The notes under the pieces were generated by a model that did no database searches, was not told the origin of the DNA, and saw only the letters and a program-made list of their open reading frames with translations. DNA of 64,000 nt from Janthinobacterium sp. 64 (GTDB lineage Bacteria; Pseudomonadota; Gammaproteobacteria; Burkholderiales; Burkholderiaceae_D), in contig NZ_PHUG01000001.1 of NCBI RefSeq assembly GCF_002813325.1, positions 3,844,001 through 3,908,000 on the forward strand, written 5' to 3'. Positions 34,809 through 44,653 of this stretch are shown here, one piece after another (position 1 is the first letter of the stretch; every line of letters starts with the position of its first letter). A program made the position numbers and the translations under genes.

Positions 34809-35537
34809 TCAGCGCAGACGGTGAAGGCGGCGTGCCAAATGCCGGACAGATTTTACTTTGACATCGACGTAAGCGGGGCGATTTAACGCTCTGGGCAGCT
34901 TCGCCACGCCGATCGGATCGGCCATTTTCAGGTATTGCGTGACCCAGGCCGTGCGCAAGCCCAGTCTTTTTGCGCCCTTCAGGTTGGCCAGGGTGTCTTC
35001 CACCAGGATGCAGCGGCCGGGCCGGATCTGGTGCTTGCGCATCAGTTTGCGCAGCATCAGGGTCGATGGCTTGGGCCGCAGCTGGCGGTGCACGTGCATC
35101 GCCTCGATGGCGACGTGGTGTGAAAAATGCCGGCGCAAGCCCAGGTGGCGCATCACGTCGCTGGAATAGCGCAGCGGCGCGTTGGTGAGTAAAATTTTAC
35201 GGCCAGGCAGGCGTTTGAGTAAAGCCCCCAGCCCCCGCTCGGCGCGTATCATGGCGCGCAAATCGTCGAACGCGTGCGTCTCGTGCAAAAAATGCGCGGC
35301 CTGCACCTGATGGTGCTTGACCATGCCCAGCAAGGTGGCGCCATAGCGGCGCCAGTAGGCCGCGCGCGCCGCATTGACGATGGCGTCGTCGGCCGGCGTG
35401 ACGCCATCGCCCAGTACGCGGGCAATATACGTGTTCATATTGGCCGTGATGGTGGGGAAGATGGCGTGCGAGGCATTGTGCAGCGTGTTGTCGAGGTCAA
35501 ACAGCCAGACCGGCGACGAGCGGTTAAGATGGGACAC
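34809..35537 (-). CDS. HAD-superfamily hydrolase (pyrimidine 5'-nucleotidase-like)
   Basis: The enzyme has the HAD nucleophile motif WLFDLDNTLHNASHAIFP at its N-terminus, a helical cap, ILLTNAPLRYS (motif II), a conserved Lys in LRPKPSTLML, and CILVEDTLANLKGAKRLGLRTAWV (motif IV). This order matches SDT1/YjjG-like pyrimidine 5'-nucleotidases. Start choice is poor: GTG 35535-35537 or GTG 35541-35543 are the nearest before the motif, and an ATG at 35588 would overlap the divergent TraB gene region. No clear ribosome-binding site helps. Expected length is about 242 residues. Confidence 0.82.
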   Translation of the reverse strand: MSHLNRSSPVWLFDLDNTLHNASHAIFPTITANMNTYIARVLGDGVTPADDAIVNAARAAYWRRYGATLLGMVKHHQVQAAHFLHETHAFDDLRAMIRAERGLGALLKRLPGRKILLTNAPLRYSSDVMRHLGLRRHFSHHVAIEAMHVHRQLRPKPSTLMLRKLMRKHQIRPGRCILVEDTLANLKGAKRLGLRTAWVTQYLKMADPIGVAKLPRALNRPAYVDVKVKSVRHLARRLHRLR

Positions 35538-35599
35538 AGGCACAGGCGTCTTTAGGCAAGATGATAAGCAAGATGAAAAATTCAACAATCAGGAAAACC

Positions 35600-36508
35600 A
35601 TGCGAAGCCAGATTATAGTGATGTTTTGCGGATTATTCTTGCTGCCGTTGCCGGCAGCCTTGGCGGAAGCGGCGCCCGTGGCGCAAAACCGGGGCGCCCT
35701 GTTCAGGGTGCAGGACGCGGGCCACACCCTGTATCTGTTCGGTACCATCCACGTCGGCGCGCCCGATTTTTATCCGCTCGAACCGACCGTGACGCGGGCA
35801 TTGGATGGCGCCGGGGCGCTGGCGCTGGAGATCGATCCGGGCGCCGATCCGCGCGCCGCCCTGGGCGCCGTGCTGAAATACGGCTTGGAGGCGCCGGGCA
35901 GCAAGGTGCCGGCCGACTGCCGCCAGACCCTGGCGCCGCGTCTGGCGCCGTTGTTGCAAAAATACGGTATTGCGCCCGAAGCGGTGGCGCCGATGAAGCC
36001 GTGGATGCTGGCCAGCATGCTGGCCATCGGCGAGTTTTCCACACTCGGCTACCGCTCCGACCTGGCGGTCGACAATTATCTGTCGCAGCAGGCCAGGGCG
36101 CGCAAGATCCCCGTTGTGGAACTCGAATCGATCGAAGGCCAGATGGCGCTGTTCGGCGCCATGTCGCCGCAGGATCAATGCCGCTTCCTGGAAGACGGCG
36201 TGGCGTCGATCGAAGAGCAGGAACAAAGCCAGGAAGCGCGCGAGATCGCCAACGCCTGGCGCACGGCCGACGCGGCCGCCTTCGACAAGCTGGCCGCCAA
36301 AGCGGCAACAGACCCCTCGTTTGCCGCGCAGTTCGTGCAAAAGGTGTTGCTGGATGGCCGCAACCCGGCCCTGGCCGACGGCATCGCCAACTTGCTTGCG
36401 CGCGAAAAATCCAGCCTGGCCGCCATCGGCGTGCTGCATCTGGTCGGATCAAAGAGCGTACCGGAGCTGCTGCGCAAGAAAGGTTTGAAGGTAGAGCGGG
36501 TGTATTGA
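35600..36508 (+). CDS. Exported TraB/GumN family protein
   Basis: The 302-residue protein begins with a signal peptide (MRSQIIVMFCGLFLLPLPAALAEA). The GumN/TraB core motif FGTIHVGAPDFYPLEPTV lies near residue 50, and LAAIGVLHLVGSKSVPELLRKKG near the C-terminus supplies the second conserved histidine region. TraB/TIKI-like proteins are thought to be metalloproteases, but the bacterial substrate is unknown. I chose ATG 35600 because AGGAAA lies just upstream and the signal peptide starts there; in-frame ATGs at 35561 and 35573 are alternatives. Confidence 0.82.
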   Translation: MRSQIIVMFCGLFLLPLPAALAEAAPVAQNRGALFRVQDAGHTLYLFGTIHVGAPDFYPLEPTVTRALDGAGALALEIDPGADPRAALGAVLKYGLEAPGSKVPADCRQTLAPRLAPLLQKYGIAPEAVAPMKPWMLASMLAIGEFSTLGYRSDLAVDNYLSQQARARKIPVVELESIEGQMALFGAMSPQDQCRFLEDGVASIEEQEQSQEAREIANAWRTADAAAFDKLAAKAATDPSFAAQFVQKVLLDGRNPALADGIANLLAREKSSLAAIGVLHLVGSKSVPELLRKKGLKVERVY

Positions 36509-36651
36509 AAGGCGGAGTAAATGCGGGCTACAGATAGCAGAGCAGATGGAAAAGTGTTCAGGGCAAGGCGGACTGACGAAGACAGTACGAATGTACGGCG
36601 AGGAAGGACAACGCCGCCATGGACATTTTTTCAGCTGCGGGGAGATATAGT

Positions 36652-36726
<75 letters not shown>

Positions 36727-36727
36727 A

Positions 36728-36758
36728 TAAAAAATCGGCGCTGGGTGAATTGCGCCGA
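36728..36758 (-). terminator. Intrinsic terminator of argB
   Basis: TCGGCGC (36735-36741) and GCGCCGA (36752-36758) form a seven-base stem. On the minus strand it is followed by TTTTTT, the complement of the A-run at 36729-36734. It sits between argB and the tRNA gene. Confidence 0.8.
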
Positions 36759-36765
36759 ATTATTT

Positions 36766-37689
36766 TTAGTGCGAACGGATCATAGTACCAAAAGCCTGCT
36801 CGGTCAACACTTCGAGCAATAATGAGTGTTCGATGCGGCCATCGATGATGTGCACCGTGTTCACGCCGGACTTGGCGGCGTCGAGCGCGGACGAGATCTT
36901 CGGCAGCATGCCGCCCGAGATCGTGCCATCGGCGAACATCTCGTCGATTTCACGCGCGGACAGGTCGGTCACCAGATTGCCCTGCTTGTCCTGGACGCCG
37001 GCGATGTTGGTCATCATGATCAGCTTTTCCGCTTTCAGGATTTCCGCGATCTTGCCGGCTACCACGTCGGCGTTGATGTTGTAAGCCTGGCCATCCTGGC
37101 CGAAACCGATCGGCGAAATGATGGGAATGAAGGCATCGTCCTGCAGCGCCTTGACGACGGCCGGGTTGATCGCGTCGATCTCGCCGACAAAGCCGATGTC
37201 GAGGAATTCGCCCGGATGTTCGCGGTCCGGCATCTGCATCTTGCGCGCGCGGATCAAGCCGCCATCCTTGCCCGTCAGGCCGACAGCCTGGCCGCCGTAA
37301 TGGTTGATCAGCATGACGATATCCTGCTGCACTTCGCCGCCCAGCACCCACTCCACCACTTCCATGGTTTCTTCATCGGTGATGCGCATGCCTTGCACGA
37401 AGGTGCCTTGCTTGCCGATTTTTTTCAGCGCGTTGTCGATCTGCGGTCCGCCGCCGTGCACCACCACCGGGTTCATGCCGACCAGCTTGAGCAGGATGAC
37501 GTCGCGCGCGAAGCCGTGCTTCAGGCGTTCGTCCGTCATGGCATTGCCACCGTATTTGATGACGATGGTCTTGCCATGGAAATTGCGGATGTAGGGAAGG
37601 GCCTCGGCCAGAATCTGCGCCTTGATTTGTGGCGACACCGCCGTCAAGTCGTCATTCATGTCCAGGTTCAAGTTAGCTAGTTGATTCAT
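36766..37689 (-). CDS. argB: Acetylglutamate kinase
   Basis: This 307-residue amino-acid kinase catalyses the second step of arginine synthesis, ATP-dependent phosphorylation of N-acetylglutamate. Characteristic motifs are [63 protein letters not shown] and [18 protein letters not shown]. Its N-terminal helix (residues 1-20 or so) is of the kind seen in arginine-regulated hexameric forms, but feedback control cannot be judged by eye. No other arginine gene is adjacent. Confidence 0.96.
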   Translation of the reverse strand: MNQLANLNLDMNDDLTAVSPQIKAQILAEALPYIRNFHGKTIVIKYGGNAMTDERLKHGFARDVILLKLVGMNPVVVHGGGPQIDNALKKIGKQGTFVQGMRITDEETMEVVEWVLGGEVQQDIVMLINHYGGQAVGLTGKDGGLIRARKMQMPDREHPGEFLDIGFVGEIDAINPAVVKALQDDAFIPIISPIGFGQDGQAYNINADVVAGKIAEILKAEKLIMMTNIAGVQDKQGNLVTDLSAREIDEMFADGTISGGMLPKISSALDAAKSGVNTVHIIDGRIEHSLLLEVLTEQAFGTMIRSH

Positions 37690-37890
37690 GGCGAGTCCGG
37701 AAAATAGATTTGTGCGATTTTACAGGGAAGAAGAAAATCCTGGAGGCATTATAGGGCGATCTTGTTGTATTTTCCCTGATGATCCTATAGTCTGGTCCGA
37801 TATGTCCCCCAGCCAGCCCTTTTACTGCCAGTTACATCTGCGTCGCATCCCGCTGCAGCATGACACACACTTGCCAATTCAAACACAGCC

Positions 37891-38088
37891 ATGAGCCAGT
37901 GCACTCTGTGTGGCGCCACCTTCGAGTGTGGCCAGACTGACCCGCAGGCCAGCGGACCATGCTGGTGCGTGGCCCTGCCGCCGGCCGTTCCCGTGCCCGG
38001 TAGCGCCGCCGTGGGCTGCTGGTGCCGCGCCTGCCTGCAACAGCGCATCGCGGCCCTGACGCCCCCGGCGGCAACGCCGGCCAGATAA
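37891..38088 (+). CDS. Cysteine-rich CWC family protein
   Basis: The 65-residue protein has a CxxC pair (CTLCG), a lone Cys, CWC near residue 24 and CWCRAC near residue 44. This is the pattern of the cysteine-rich CWC family, small probable zinc-binding proteins of unknown function. It starts about 200 bases upstream of argB on the opposite strand. There is no strong ribosome-binding site before the ATG, so the start is slightly uncertain. Confidence 0.8.
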   Translation: MSQCTLCGATFECGQTDPQASGPCWCVALPPAVPVPGSAAVGCWCRACLQQRIAALTPPAATPAR

Positions 38089-38183
38089 ACGCATCGGCGT
38101 ACTTTTTCCTTTGCAAAAGACCTTGCGTTTTGTGGGGGAATACGTTCAGACTGCGATTTTTAAGAATTTCTTATAGGAAAGTT

Positions 38184-41100
38184 ATGCGCTTCAGGGATAT
38201 CCGCATCGGCGTGCGCATCAATGCCGGTTATGCCATTTTGATCGTGCTGATGCTGGTCGTCATCGTCCTGGCCGGTAGCCGCATCTATGCGATCCGCGCC
38301 GAGACCGACGATATCCTGCAGCGCGACTGGGTCGCCGCCAAGGCGACCAGCAAGATTCATAGCCTGGCGCGCGAAGCGGCCACGCGCATTGCCATCCTGC
38401 CCAGCCAGCACAAGCTGGCGCTGCGCCAGGCGAATCAGGAACGCCTGGAAGCGATCAAGCTGGCCATCGACGAACAGGTAGCGGTGCTCGACGGGCTCGA
38501 TGCGCGGCCCGCCGAGAGGCGCCTGCTGGAGCAGATGCACCGCGCGCGCGCCGATTATTATGTCTCGCTCAAGGCCATGTTCGCGCTGGTCGAACGCGGC
38601 GACGGTACTGGCGCCGAGCAGGCCGTGCGGACGGTAACCTTGCCCGTGCTGGAAAAGGTGCTGCTGTACGTGGGCCAGCTCGACGACTTGCAGCAGCAGC
38701 AGATCCGCGACAGCGCGGCCAGGATACGCAACGATATCGATACGTCGCTGATCCTGATGGGCGGCATCGGGCTGGCAGCCCTGTTGATCGGCCTGGCCTT
38801 TGCCTGGTCGGCGCGCTCGATCACGCGTCCGCTGGGCGAGGCGGTGGCGATCGCCACGCGCGTGGCCAAAGGCGATTTCAGTTCCGTCATCGAAGTGACG
38901 TCGCGCGATGAGACGGGCGAATTGCTGCAGGCGCTGAAAAACATGAGTACCAACCTGGCCGTCGAGCAGGATCTGCGGCATGCCGTCGAAGTGGCCGAGG
39001 ATGCGACCAAGATGAAGTCGGACTTCCTGGCCAATATGTCGCACGAGATCCGCACGCCGATGAACGGCATCATCGGCATGACCCACCTGGCGCTGCAGAC
39101 GGAGCTCACCTCGACCCAGCGCAACTACCTGGAAAAGGTCGAGTCGGCGTCGAAGAACCTGCTGGCCATCATCGACGACATCCTCGATTTCTCGAAGATC
39201 GAGGCGGGCAAGATGGCCTTTGAAAAAGTCGATTTTTTCCTCGAGGACGTGCTGGCGCAGATCGCCGACCTGTCCGTGATGCGCGCGCAGGACAAGGGGC
39301 TCGAACTGCTGTTCGACATCGCCCCCGACGTGCCGAACGCCTTGCAGGGCGATCCGCTGCGCCTGGGCCAGGTGCTGATCAACCTGACCAACAATGCCAT
39401 CAAATTTACGGACAAGGGCGAAATCGTCGTCACCATCCGCTTGCAGCAGCTGGAAGAACATGCGGCGGTGCTGCGTGTCGATGTGCGCGACACGGGCATC
39501 GGCCTGACGCCGCCCCAGCGCAGCAAATTGTTCCAGGCATTTACCCAGGCCGACACGTCCACCACGCGCCACCATGGCGGCACCGGCCTGGGGCTGACCA
39601 TCAGCAAGCGCCTGGTGGAAATGATGGAAGGCGACATTGACCTGGTCAGCGAAGCGGGCGTGGGCAGCACCTTTTTCTTTACGGCCCGCTTCGGCCTGGC
39701 CGCCGTGCCGCGCGACAGCCTGCCAGTGCCGCCGCAGTTTCAGGGTCTGCGCGTGCTGGTGGTCGATGATAACCCCAGCGCGCGTGAAATTTTCGTCAAC
39801 ATGCTGACGGCGCTCGGTTTCGATGCGCGTGCCGTGTCTGGCGGCGTGCTGGCCATCGGCGCCGTGGCGCAGGCGCGCACCGAAGGGCGTCCGTACGGGC
39901 TGGTGCTGATGGACTGGAAAATGCCGGGCATGAACGGCCTCGATACCCTGGCCGGCATTCGTGCCGATGCCGCCGGCATCGACGCGACGCCGGCCTGTAT
40001 CATGGTCACGGCCTTCCATCGCGAAGCACTGCTGGAGGCGGCGCGTCAGCGCGACTTGCCGCTCGACGGTGTATTGAACAAGCCGGTCAGCGCTTCTACC
40101 CTGCTCGACCAGATATCGTTCGTGTTTGGCGGCGTGACAGGGCAGAGTCGCAAGACGCAGCGCCAGAGCAGCTACCGCGACGACGAACGCGCCCTGCGCG
40201 GCGCCTGGCTGCTGCTGGTGGAGGATAATGAGGTGAACCAGGAAGTGGCGCAGCATATTCTCAACGACGCCGGCATTCGTGTCGACATCGCGAGCAATGG
40301 CGCCATCGCGCTGGCGAAGATCGAGGAAAATGCCTATGACGGCGTGCTGATGGATTGCCAGATGCCGGTGATGGATGGCTACCAGGCCACGCGCAAGCTG
40401 CGCCAGGATCCCCGTTACTCGGATTTGCCCGTGATCGCCATGACGGCCAATGCCATGGTCGGCGACAAGGAAAAATGCCTGGACGCCGGCATGAACGATT
40501 TCATCGCCAAGCCGATCGACGTGGCGCAGCTGTTCGGTACCCTGGCGCGCTGGATCGCGCCGGCTGCACCGCAGGAAATGACGGTGGTGGTGGCGCAGCC
40601 GGAAGCGGAGCTGCCCGTGATCGCCGGCCTGAAAATGGCGGAGGCCATGCGGCGCGTGGGCGGCAATGCCGCGTTGATGCGAAAATTGCTGGATCGTTTT
40701 GTGGAAACCCAGTTCGACGCCATGCAGCGCATCGTTGCCGCCATCGAGAACAACCAGCTGGAAACGGCGATCCGCGAAGCGCATACCCTGAAGGGCCTGG
40801 CCGGCAATATCGGTGCCGGCGGCCTGGCCGACAGCGCGGCGCGGGTCGAGCATTTGCTCAGCCTGGGATCGCACGACGGCTTGCCGCAGGCGCTGGCGGC
40901 CTGCACCCTGGCGCTCGACGAACTGGTGCCGAAGATCGTGCTGGCAATGCAGTCGCGCGGCAATGTGCCCGAAGCGGGCGGCGCGGCGGTGGGGCAGGGG
41001 GCGCCGGTGGACCGTGCGCAGCTGGAAGCGGGCTTGCGCGAACTGTCGCAACTGCTGCAGCAGGACGATGCGCAGGCCGTCAAGCATCTCGACGGCATCG

Positions 41101-41231
41101 GTCCCGTGCTGGTCGCGGCCGGGCAGGCGGAACATGCGCGCCAGCTGAAGCGCATGCTGGGACAATACGATTTCGAAGGTGCGCTGGCGCAGCTGGGCGA
41201 GGTGGCCGATGCGCTGGAGCTGACACTGTGA
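38184..41231 (+). CDS. Hybrid sensor histidine kinase with two receivers and an HPt domain
   Basis: The 1015-residue protein has two membrane helices (about 12-33 and 188-210) bounding a helical periplasmic sensor, then HAMP. A HisKA domain with phospho-acceptor His287 ([12 protein letters not shown]) and a HATPase_c domain ([22 protein letters not shown]) follow. Receiver 1 contains [14 protein letters not shown] and [10 protein letters not shown], and receiver 2 contains [13 protein letters not shown] and [12 protein letters not shown]-terminal HPt domain has His867 (AHTLKGLAG). It is built like BarA/EvgS-type phosphorelay kinases. The AGGAAAG site before ATG 38184 sets the start. The HD-GYP gene begins 31 bases downstream and is the likely output partner. 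Confidence 0.93.
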   Translation: MRFRDIRIGVRINAGYAILIVLMLVVIVLAGSRIYAIRAETDDILQRDWVAAKATSKIHSLAREAATRIAILPSQHKLALRQANQERLEAIKLAIDEQVAVLDGLDARPAERRLLEQMHRARADYYVSLKAMFALVERGDGTGAEQAVRTVTLPVLEKVLLYVGQLDDLQQQQIRDSAARIRNDIDTSLILMGGIGLAALLIGLAFAWSARSITRPLGEAVAIATRVAKGDFSSVIEVTSRDETGELLQALKNMSTNLAVEQDLRHAVEVAEDATKMKSDFLANMSHEIRTPMNGIIGMTHLALQTELTSTQRNYLEKVESASKNLLAIIDDILDFSKIEAGKMAFEKVDFFLEDVLAQIADLSVMRAQDKGLELLFDIAPDVPNALQGDPLRLGQVLINLTNNAIKFTDKGEIVVTIRLQQLEEHAAVLRVDVRDTGIGLTPPQRSKLFQAFTQADTSTTRHHGGTGLGLTISKRLVEMMEGDIDLVSEAGVGSTFFFTARFGLAAVPRDSLPVPPQFQGLRVLVVDDNPSAREIFVNMLTALGFDARAVSGGVLAIGAVAQARTEGRPYGLVLMDWKMPGMNGLDTLAGIRADAAGIDATPACIMVTAFHREALLEAARQRDLPLDGVLNKPVSASTLLDQISFVFGGVTGQSRKTQRQSSYRDDERALRGAWLLLVEDNEVNQEVAQHILNDAGIRVDIASNGAIALAKIEENAYDGVLMDCQMPVMDGYQATRKLRQDPRYSDLPVIAMTANAMVGDKEKCLDAGMNDFIAKPIDVAQLFGTLARWIAPAAPQEMTVVVAQPEAELPVIAGLKMAEAMRRVGGNAALMRKLLDRFVETQFDAMQRIVAAIENNQLETAIREAHTLKGLAGNIGAGGLADSAARVEHLLSLGSHDGLPQALAACTLALDELVPKIVLAMQSRGNVPEAGGAAVGQGAPVDRAQLEAGLRELSQLLQQDDAQAVKHLDGIGPVLVAAGQAEHARQLKRMLGQYDFEGALAQLGEVADALELTL

Positions 41232-41262
41232 CAAGGATAACTATGCAGAGCGAAGGACGGGC

Positions 41263-42414
41263 ATGAGAGCGTCAGCAAGCAAGCCAACCATCCTGGTAGT
41301 CGACGACACGCCAGACAATATCGACCTGTTGCGCGCGGTGCTGGAAGACGATTACCGGACCAAGATCGCCGTCAATGGCGAGCGTGCCCTGAAAATCGCC
41401 GCCGGCGGCGACCAGCCCGATCTGATCCTGCTCGACATCATGATGCCCGGCATGAGTGGCTACGATGTGTGCCGCGCGCTCAAGGCCGATCCCGCCACGG
41501 CCGGCATCCCCGTGATTTTTGTGACCGCCATGAGCGAAGTGGCCGACGAGCAGCTGGGCCTGGCCCTGGGTGCCGTCGACTACATCACCAAGCCGATTTC
41601 GGCGCCCATCGTGCTGGCCCGTATCAAGACGCAGCTGGCGATGAAGCAGATGCAGGATTTTTTGCGCGACCAGAATCATTACCTGGAAACGGAAGTGGAG
41701 CGCCGCGTGCAGGAAGTGGCGGCGCTGCAGGACGTCACGATACACGCCATGGCTTCGCTGGCCGAGACGCGCGACAGCGAGACGGGCAACCATATCCGCC
41801 GCACCTCGCACTACCTGAAGGCGCTGGCCGAGAAAGTGCGCAGCCTGCCGCGTTTCCGCGATTTTTTGACGGACAAGAATATCGAACTGCTGTTCAAGAC
41901 GGCGCCGCTGCACGATATTGGCAAGGTGGGCATCCCCGACCATATTTTGCTCAAGCCGGGGCGTTTCGAGCCGCACGAAATGGCCATCATGAAGACGCAC
42001 ACCACCCTGGGGCGCGACGCCATCCTGGCGGCCGAGCACGAGCTGGGCATCGAGGTCGATTTCCTCAAGTACGCGAAAGAGATCGCCTACAGCCACCATG
42101 AAAAATGGGATGGCAGCGGCTACCCGCAAGGGCTGGCTGGCGAAGACATCCCGATTTCGGCGCGCCTGATGGCGCTGGCCGACGTGTATGACGCCCTGAT
42201 CAGCCGGCGCATCTACAAGCAGGGCATGGACCATGCACAGGCCGTGCAGATCATCGTCGAGGGGCGCGGTTCGCACTTTGACGCCGAGATCGTCGACGCC
42301 TTTTTGCAGATCCAGGACCAGTTCATCGCCATCTCCAGCCGCTATGCCGATGGCGTGTGCGAGATCGCCGACAAGCAGCGGCAGATCGCGCCCTACACCG
42401 AAAACATCAGCTGA
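41263..42414 (+). CDS. Response regulator with HD-GYP c-di-GMP phosphodiesterase domain
   Basis: The 383-residue protein has an N-terminal receiver with phospho-acceptor Asp58 (LILLDIMMPG) and Lys in YITKPIS. After a coiled linker comes an HD-GYP domain with His217-Asp218 (APLHDIGKVGIPD) and HHEKWDGSGYPQGL. RpfG-like proteins of this type hydrolyse cyclic di-GMP. The hybrid kinase just upstream probably phosphorylates it through the HPt domain. The last eight bases overlap the end of the convergent esterase gene. Confidence 0.93.
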   Translation: MRASASKPTILVVDDTPDNIDLLRAVLEDDYRTKIAVNGERALKIAAGGDQPDLILLDIMMPGMSGYDVCRALKADPATAGIPVIFVTAMSEVADEQLGLALGAVDYITKPISAPIVLARIKTQLAMKQMQDFLRDQNHYLETEVERRVQEVAALQDVTIHAMASLAETRDSETGNHIRRTSHYLKALAEKVRSLPRFRDFLTDKNIELLFKTAPLHDIGKVGIPDHILLKPGRFEPHEMAIMKTHTTLGRDAILAAEHELGIEVDFLKYAKEIAYSHHEKWDGSGYPQGLAGEDIPISARLMALADVYDALISRRIYKQGMDHAQAVQIIVEGRGSHFDAEIVDAFLQIQDQFIAISSRYADGVCEIADKQRQIAPYTENIS

Positions 42415-43666
42415 CGGTCTTGAAGAATCGTAGCATTTCCCGGCTGGCGTCCGGCCCTTTGTCGTCCGTGTAGCTGCCATGATTGCTGCCGCCGGACCAC
42501 GCGTGGCCGGCGCCGTGGATGACCCAGTGTTCGCCCAGCGGCGAGCCATCGGCCTGGCTGTGCGTGGTGCGCGTGTAACGGTGGCCATTCGGTACGCTGC
42601 CGTCGATGGAAGCCGCCTTGGCTGCCTTGCCGCCCGCCTGGCTGCGCACGCCCTGGGCGATCAGCTCATCGCCATTGCGCGGGTTGACGGTGGTGTCGCG
42701 GTCGCCGTGAAAAACGATGATGGGCACGCCGCCCGCCGGCGCCTTGCGCTGGGCGTTGGGCATGGCGCCGCCCTTCATGGCCGCCAGCGCCGACGGCAAG
42801 TCCTGCGCCGAGGCGAAGGGCAGGCCCGAATGCACGCCGACGGCGGCAAACAAATCCGGGTACAAGGTGCCGACGATGACGGCCATGGCGCCGCCCGCCG
42901 ACAGGCCGGCGACGAACACTTCGCGCTCATTGACCGGGTAGTCGTCGATGACTTGCCGCGCGATGCCGGCGATCAGCGACGGTTCGCCCTGGTCGCGCTG
43001 CTGGTCGATGGCATTGAACCAGTTCCAGCAGCGCGAACTGTTGGCACCCTGCGTCTGCGCCGGATAGACGACAAAACATTCCTTTTCTTCGGCCAGTGCA
43101 TTCATCTGCGTGCCGGCGGCGAAATCATCGGGATTTTGCGTGCAGCCGTGCAGCATCACGATCAGCGGCATGGCCTGGCCGTGATAGCTGCTGGGGATAT
43201 ACAGTTTGTAGGCGCGCGTGCCCGCATGGTTGCGGTACACGCCGTCGATGAACTGCGCGCCAGCCGGCACATCGACCGGTGTGGCGGCCGGCGTATTGAA
43301 ACCGGGCGGGTGGAAATTCGGCAGCTCGAAACTGGGCATGTCGAAGCTGTGCTGGCCCAGGCCGGCCGGCACGCCCAGGCGCGCCATGAAATCCTGCGCG
43401 AAATCCTGCGCCGCCTGCGCGGGCGTGGGCGGTACCGCGTCAGCTTGCGGCGGCTCGGCTCGGGCTTGCGCAGGTGGCGGCGCAGGTGGTGGATTAATGT
43501 CGCGCATCGGCTGCGTTGGCGGCGCTTGCGTGGCTGCCGCCTGCGGCGCCAGGCCGGCAGCGGACAGCGCCTGCTGGATCGCTTCGGTGGCGGCGGCGGG
43601 ACCGCTGCCCATCAGATTACGGGTTGCGGCGCGCATCTGCGCCAGCATGTTGAGAGGTAGTTTCAT
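42407..43666 (-). CDS. PHB depolymerase family esterase (LpqC-like, type 1 catalytic domain)
   Basis: This protein of about 419 residues has a long N-terminal part rich in Ala, Pro and Gln (to about residue 130) without a clear signal peptide. An alpha/beta hydrolase domain follows, with MLHGCTQNPDDFAAGTQMN, the nucleophile elbow GLSAGGAMA, FHGDRDTTVNP (Asp) and IHGAGHAWSGG (His). This is the esterase/PHB-depolymerase family to which LpqC belongs. The N-terminal region (NMLAQMRAATRNLM) resembles tails of intracellular granule-associated members, suggesting a cytosolic role. I use the second ATG (43664-43666) because AAGGA lies five bases before it. Confidence 0.85.
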   Translation of the reverse strand: MKLPLNMLAQMRAATRNLMGSGPAAATEAIQQALSAAGLAPQAAATQAPPTQPMRDINPPPAPPPAQARAEPPQADAVPPTPAQAAQDFAQDFMARLGVPAGLGQHSFDMPSFELPNFHPPGFNTPAATPVDVPAGAQFIDGVYRNHAGTRAYKLYIPSSYHGQAMPLIVMLHGCTQNPDDFAAGTQMNALAEEKECFVVYPAQTQGANSSRCWNWFNAIDQQRDQGEPSLIAGIARQVIDDYPVNEREVFVAGLSAGGAMAVIVGTLYPDLFAAVGVHSGLPFASAQDLPSALAAMKGGAMPNAQRKAPAGGVPIIVFHGDRDTTVNPRNGDELIAQGVRSQAGGKAAKAASIDGSVPNGHRYTRTTHSQADGSPLGEHWVIHGAGHAWSGGSNHGSYTDDKGPDASREMLRFFKTVS

Positions 43667-43720
43667 GACCATCCTTAACGGTGCCGCGCATCGGCCGGGT
43701 CATCGCCGCAAACCAATACG

Positions 43721-44134
43721 CTAGTGAATTCGCCCTGCGAGCGCCGTCTTGACGACGGTGCTGGCGTGCAGGGCACCTAATACGAAAATCGACTCGATGG
43801 TGGCCAGTGCCAGTTCCACGGAGACGTCGCTGGCGATACTGGCCAGCCCCAGCACCTGGATCTGCAGGCGCTGGCCGGCTGCCTGGATCGCTTCCAGGTC
43901 GGCGCGCGAATAATGCTGCATGCCCAATACCAGGCTTTTACGGGCGACGGTTTGTTTCACCACGTCGGCGTGGATACCCAGCTGGTTGCGTATGGCCGTA
44001 CGGATCAGATCCGTGCGGTTGGAATAAAATCCCTCCTGAACCAGCAGATCGATCTGCCCCAGGTCGATCAAGCCGAGGTTGATCGTGATTTTCTCGGATT
44101 CCCCAATTTTGGGCTTGCTGTCTTGCTTGGCCAT
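43721..44134 (-). CDS. Ribbon-helix-helix (CopG-type) transcriptional regulator
   Basis: The 137-residue protein has an N-terminal ribbon-helix-helix pattern (EKITINLGLIDLGQIDLLVQEGFYSNRTDLIRTAIRNQL). A longer C-terminal half with hydrophobic heptad-like repeats may help oligomerise. GGAGAGAT precedes ATG 44132-44134; the frame is open to 44248 but would span the promoter. A good promoter and an inverted repeat over the start point suggest that it represses itself. No toxin gene accompanies it, so it is not an obvious toxin-antitoxin unit. Its targets are unknown. Confidence 0.8.
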   Translation of the reverse strand: MAKQDSKPKIGESEKITINLGLIDLGQIDLLVQEGFYSNRTDLIRTAIRNQLGIHADVVKQTVARKSLVLGMQHYSRADLEAIQAAGQRLQIQVLGLASIASDVSVELALATIESIFVLGALHASTVVKTALAGRIH

Positions 44135-44157
44135 ATCTCTCCAAAAACTCCACGTGG

Positions 44158-44212
44158 CATCCATTTGCCATCTGTATGGATGGTAGTATAGTTGTGTAGT
44201 ATCACAAGTCAA
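44158..44212 (-). promoter_or_regulatory. Promoter and operator-like inverted repeat of the RHH regulator gene
   Basis: On the minus strand TTGACT (44207-44212) and TATACT (44185-44190, five of six) are 16 bases apart. Just downstream, CATCCAT and ATGGATG (44176-44182 and 44158-44164) form a seven-base inverted repeat with an 11-base centre that would cover the transcription start. This is where an autoregulating ribbon-helix-helix protein would bind. Confidence 0.6.
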
Positions 44213-44411
44213 GCAGGATCTGGCCTGATCGTGTTGTAGGACGGGCACCCGCAGAGTGAGAATGGCTGCAAAATAAATTTCCGGAAGATGCGTTTTTGAT
44301 CATGCTTTCGCTTGAAAATTTATTCATAGAAACATTGCATGCCGAGGCCATCGCCTCGCCGGCGCCGTTTCGCGGCATAATGCAAACCTTCACGTTCACC
44401 GATGCCGCTCC

Positions 44412-44645
44412 ATGATGGTCGCTCCCCCACCTCCGCCAGCCGTTCCGCTTTCCTTGCCGTCACCGGTGCCATCGCCCTGTGTCAGCCTGTGCAAGATGAA
44501 CCGCAACAGCGGTTTGTGCGAAGGCTGTTTGCGCACGCTCGACGAGATCATCGCCTGGAGCAAGGCCGACGACGATTTCAAGCGCGCCGTGTGGGCGGAA
44601 TTGCCAGGCCGCGAATCTTTGCTCGATTTCGAGCCCGACTACTGA
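44412..44645 (+). CDS. DUF1289 family protein
   Basis: The 77-residue protein has a proline-rich first 20 residues and then the DUF1289 core SPCVSLCKMNRNSGLCEGC followed by the helix RTLDEIIAWSKADDDFKRAVWAEL. Four cysteines could bind zinc or an iron-sulfur cluster. Function is unknown. ATG 44412 is followed directly by a second ATG (44415). It ends nine bases before the MBL gene, so the two are probably one operon. Confidence 0.88.
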   Translation: MMVAPPPPPAVPLSLPSPVPSPCVSLCKMNRNSGLCEGCLRTLDEIIAWSKADDDFKRAVWAELPGRESLLDFEPDY

Positions 44646-44653
44646 GGAAGCCC

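Noticed and set aside
38160..41234. Antisense open frame covering the hybrid histidine kinase
   Set aside because: It is the mirror of a real gene, has no domains, and starts and stops almost exactly with the coding region.
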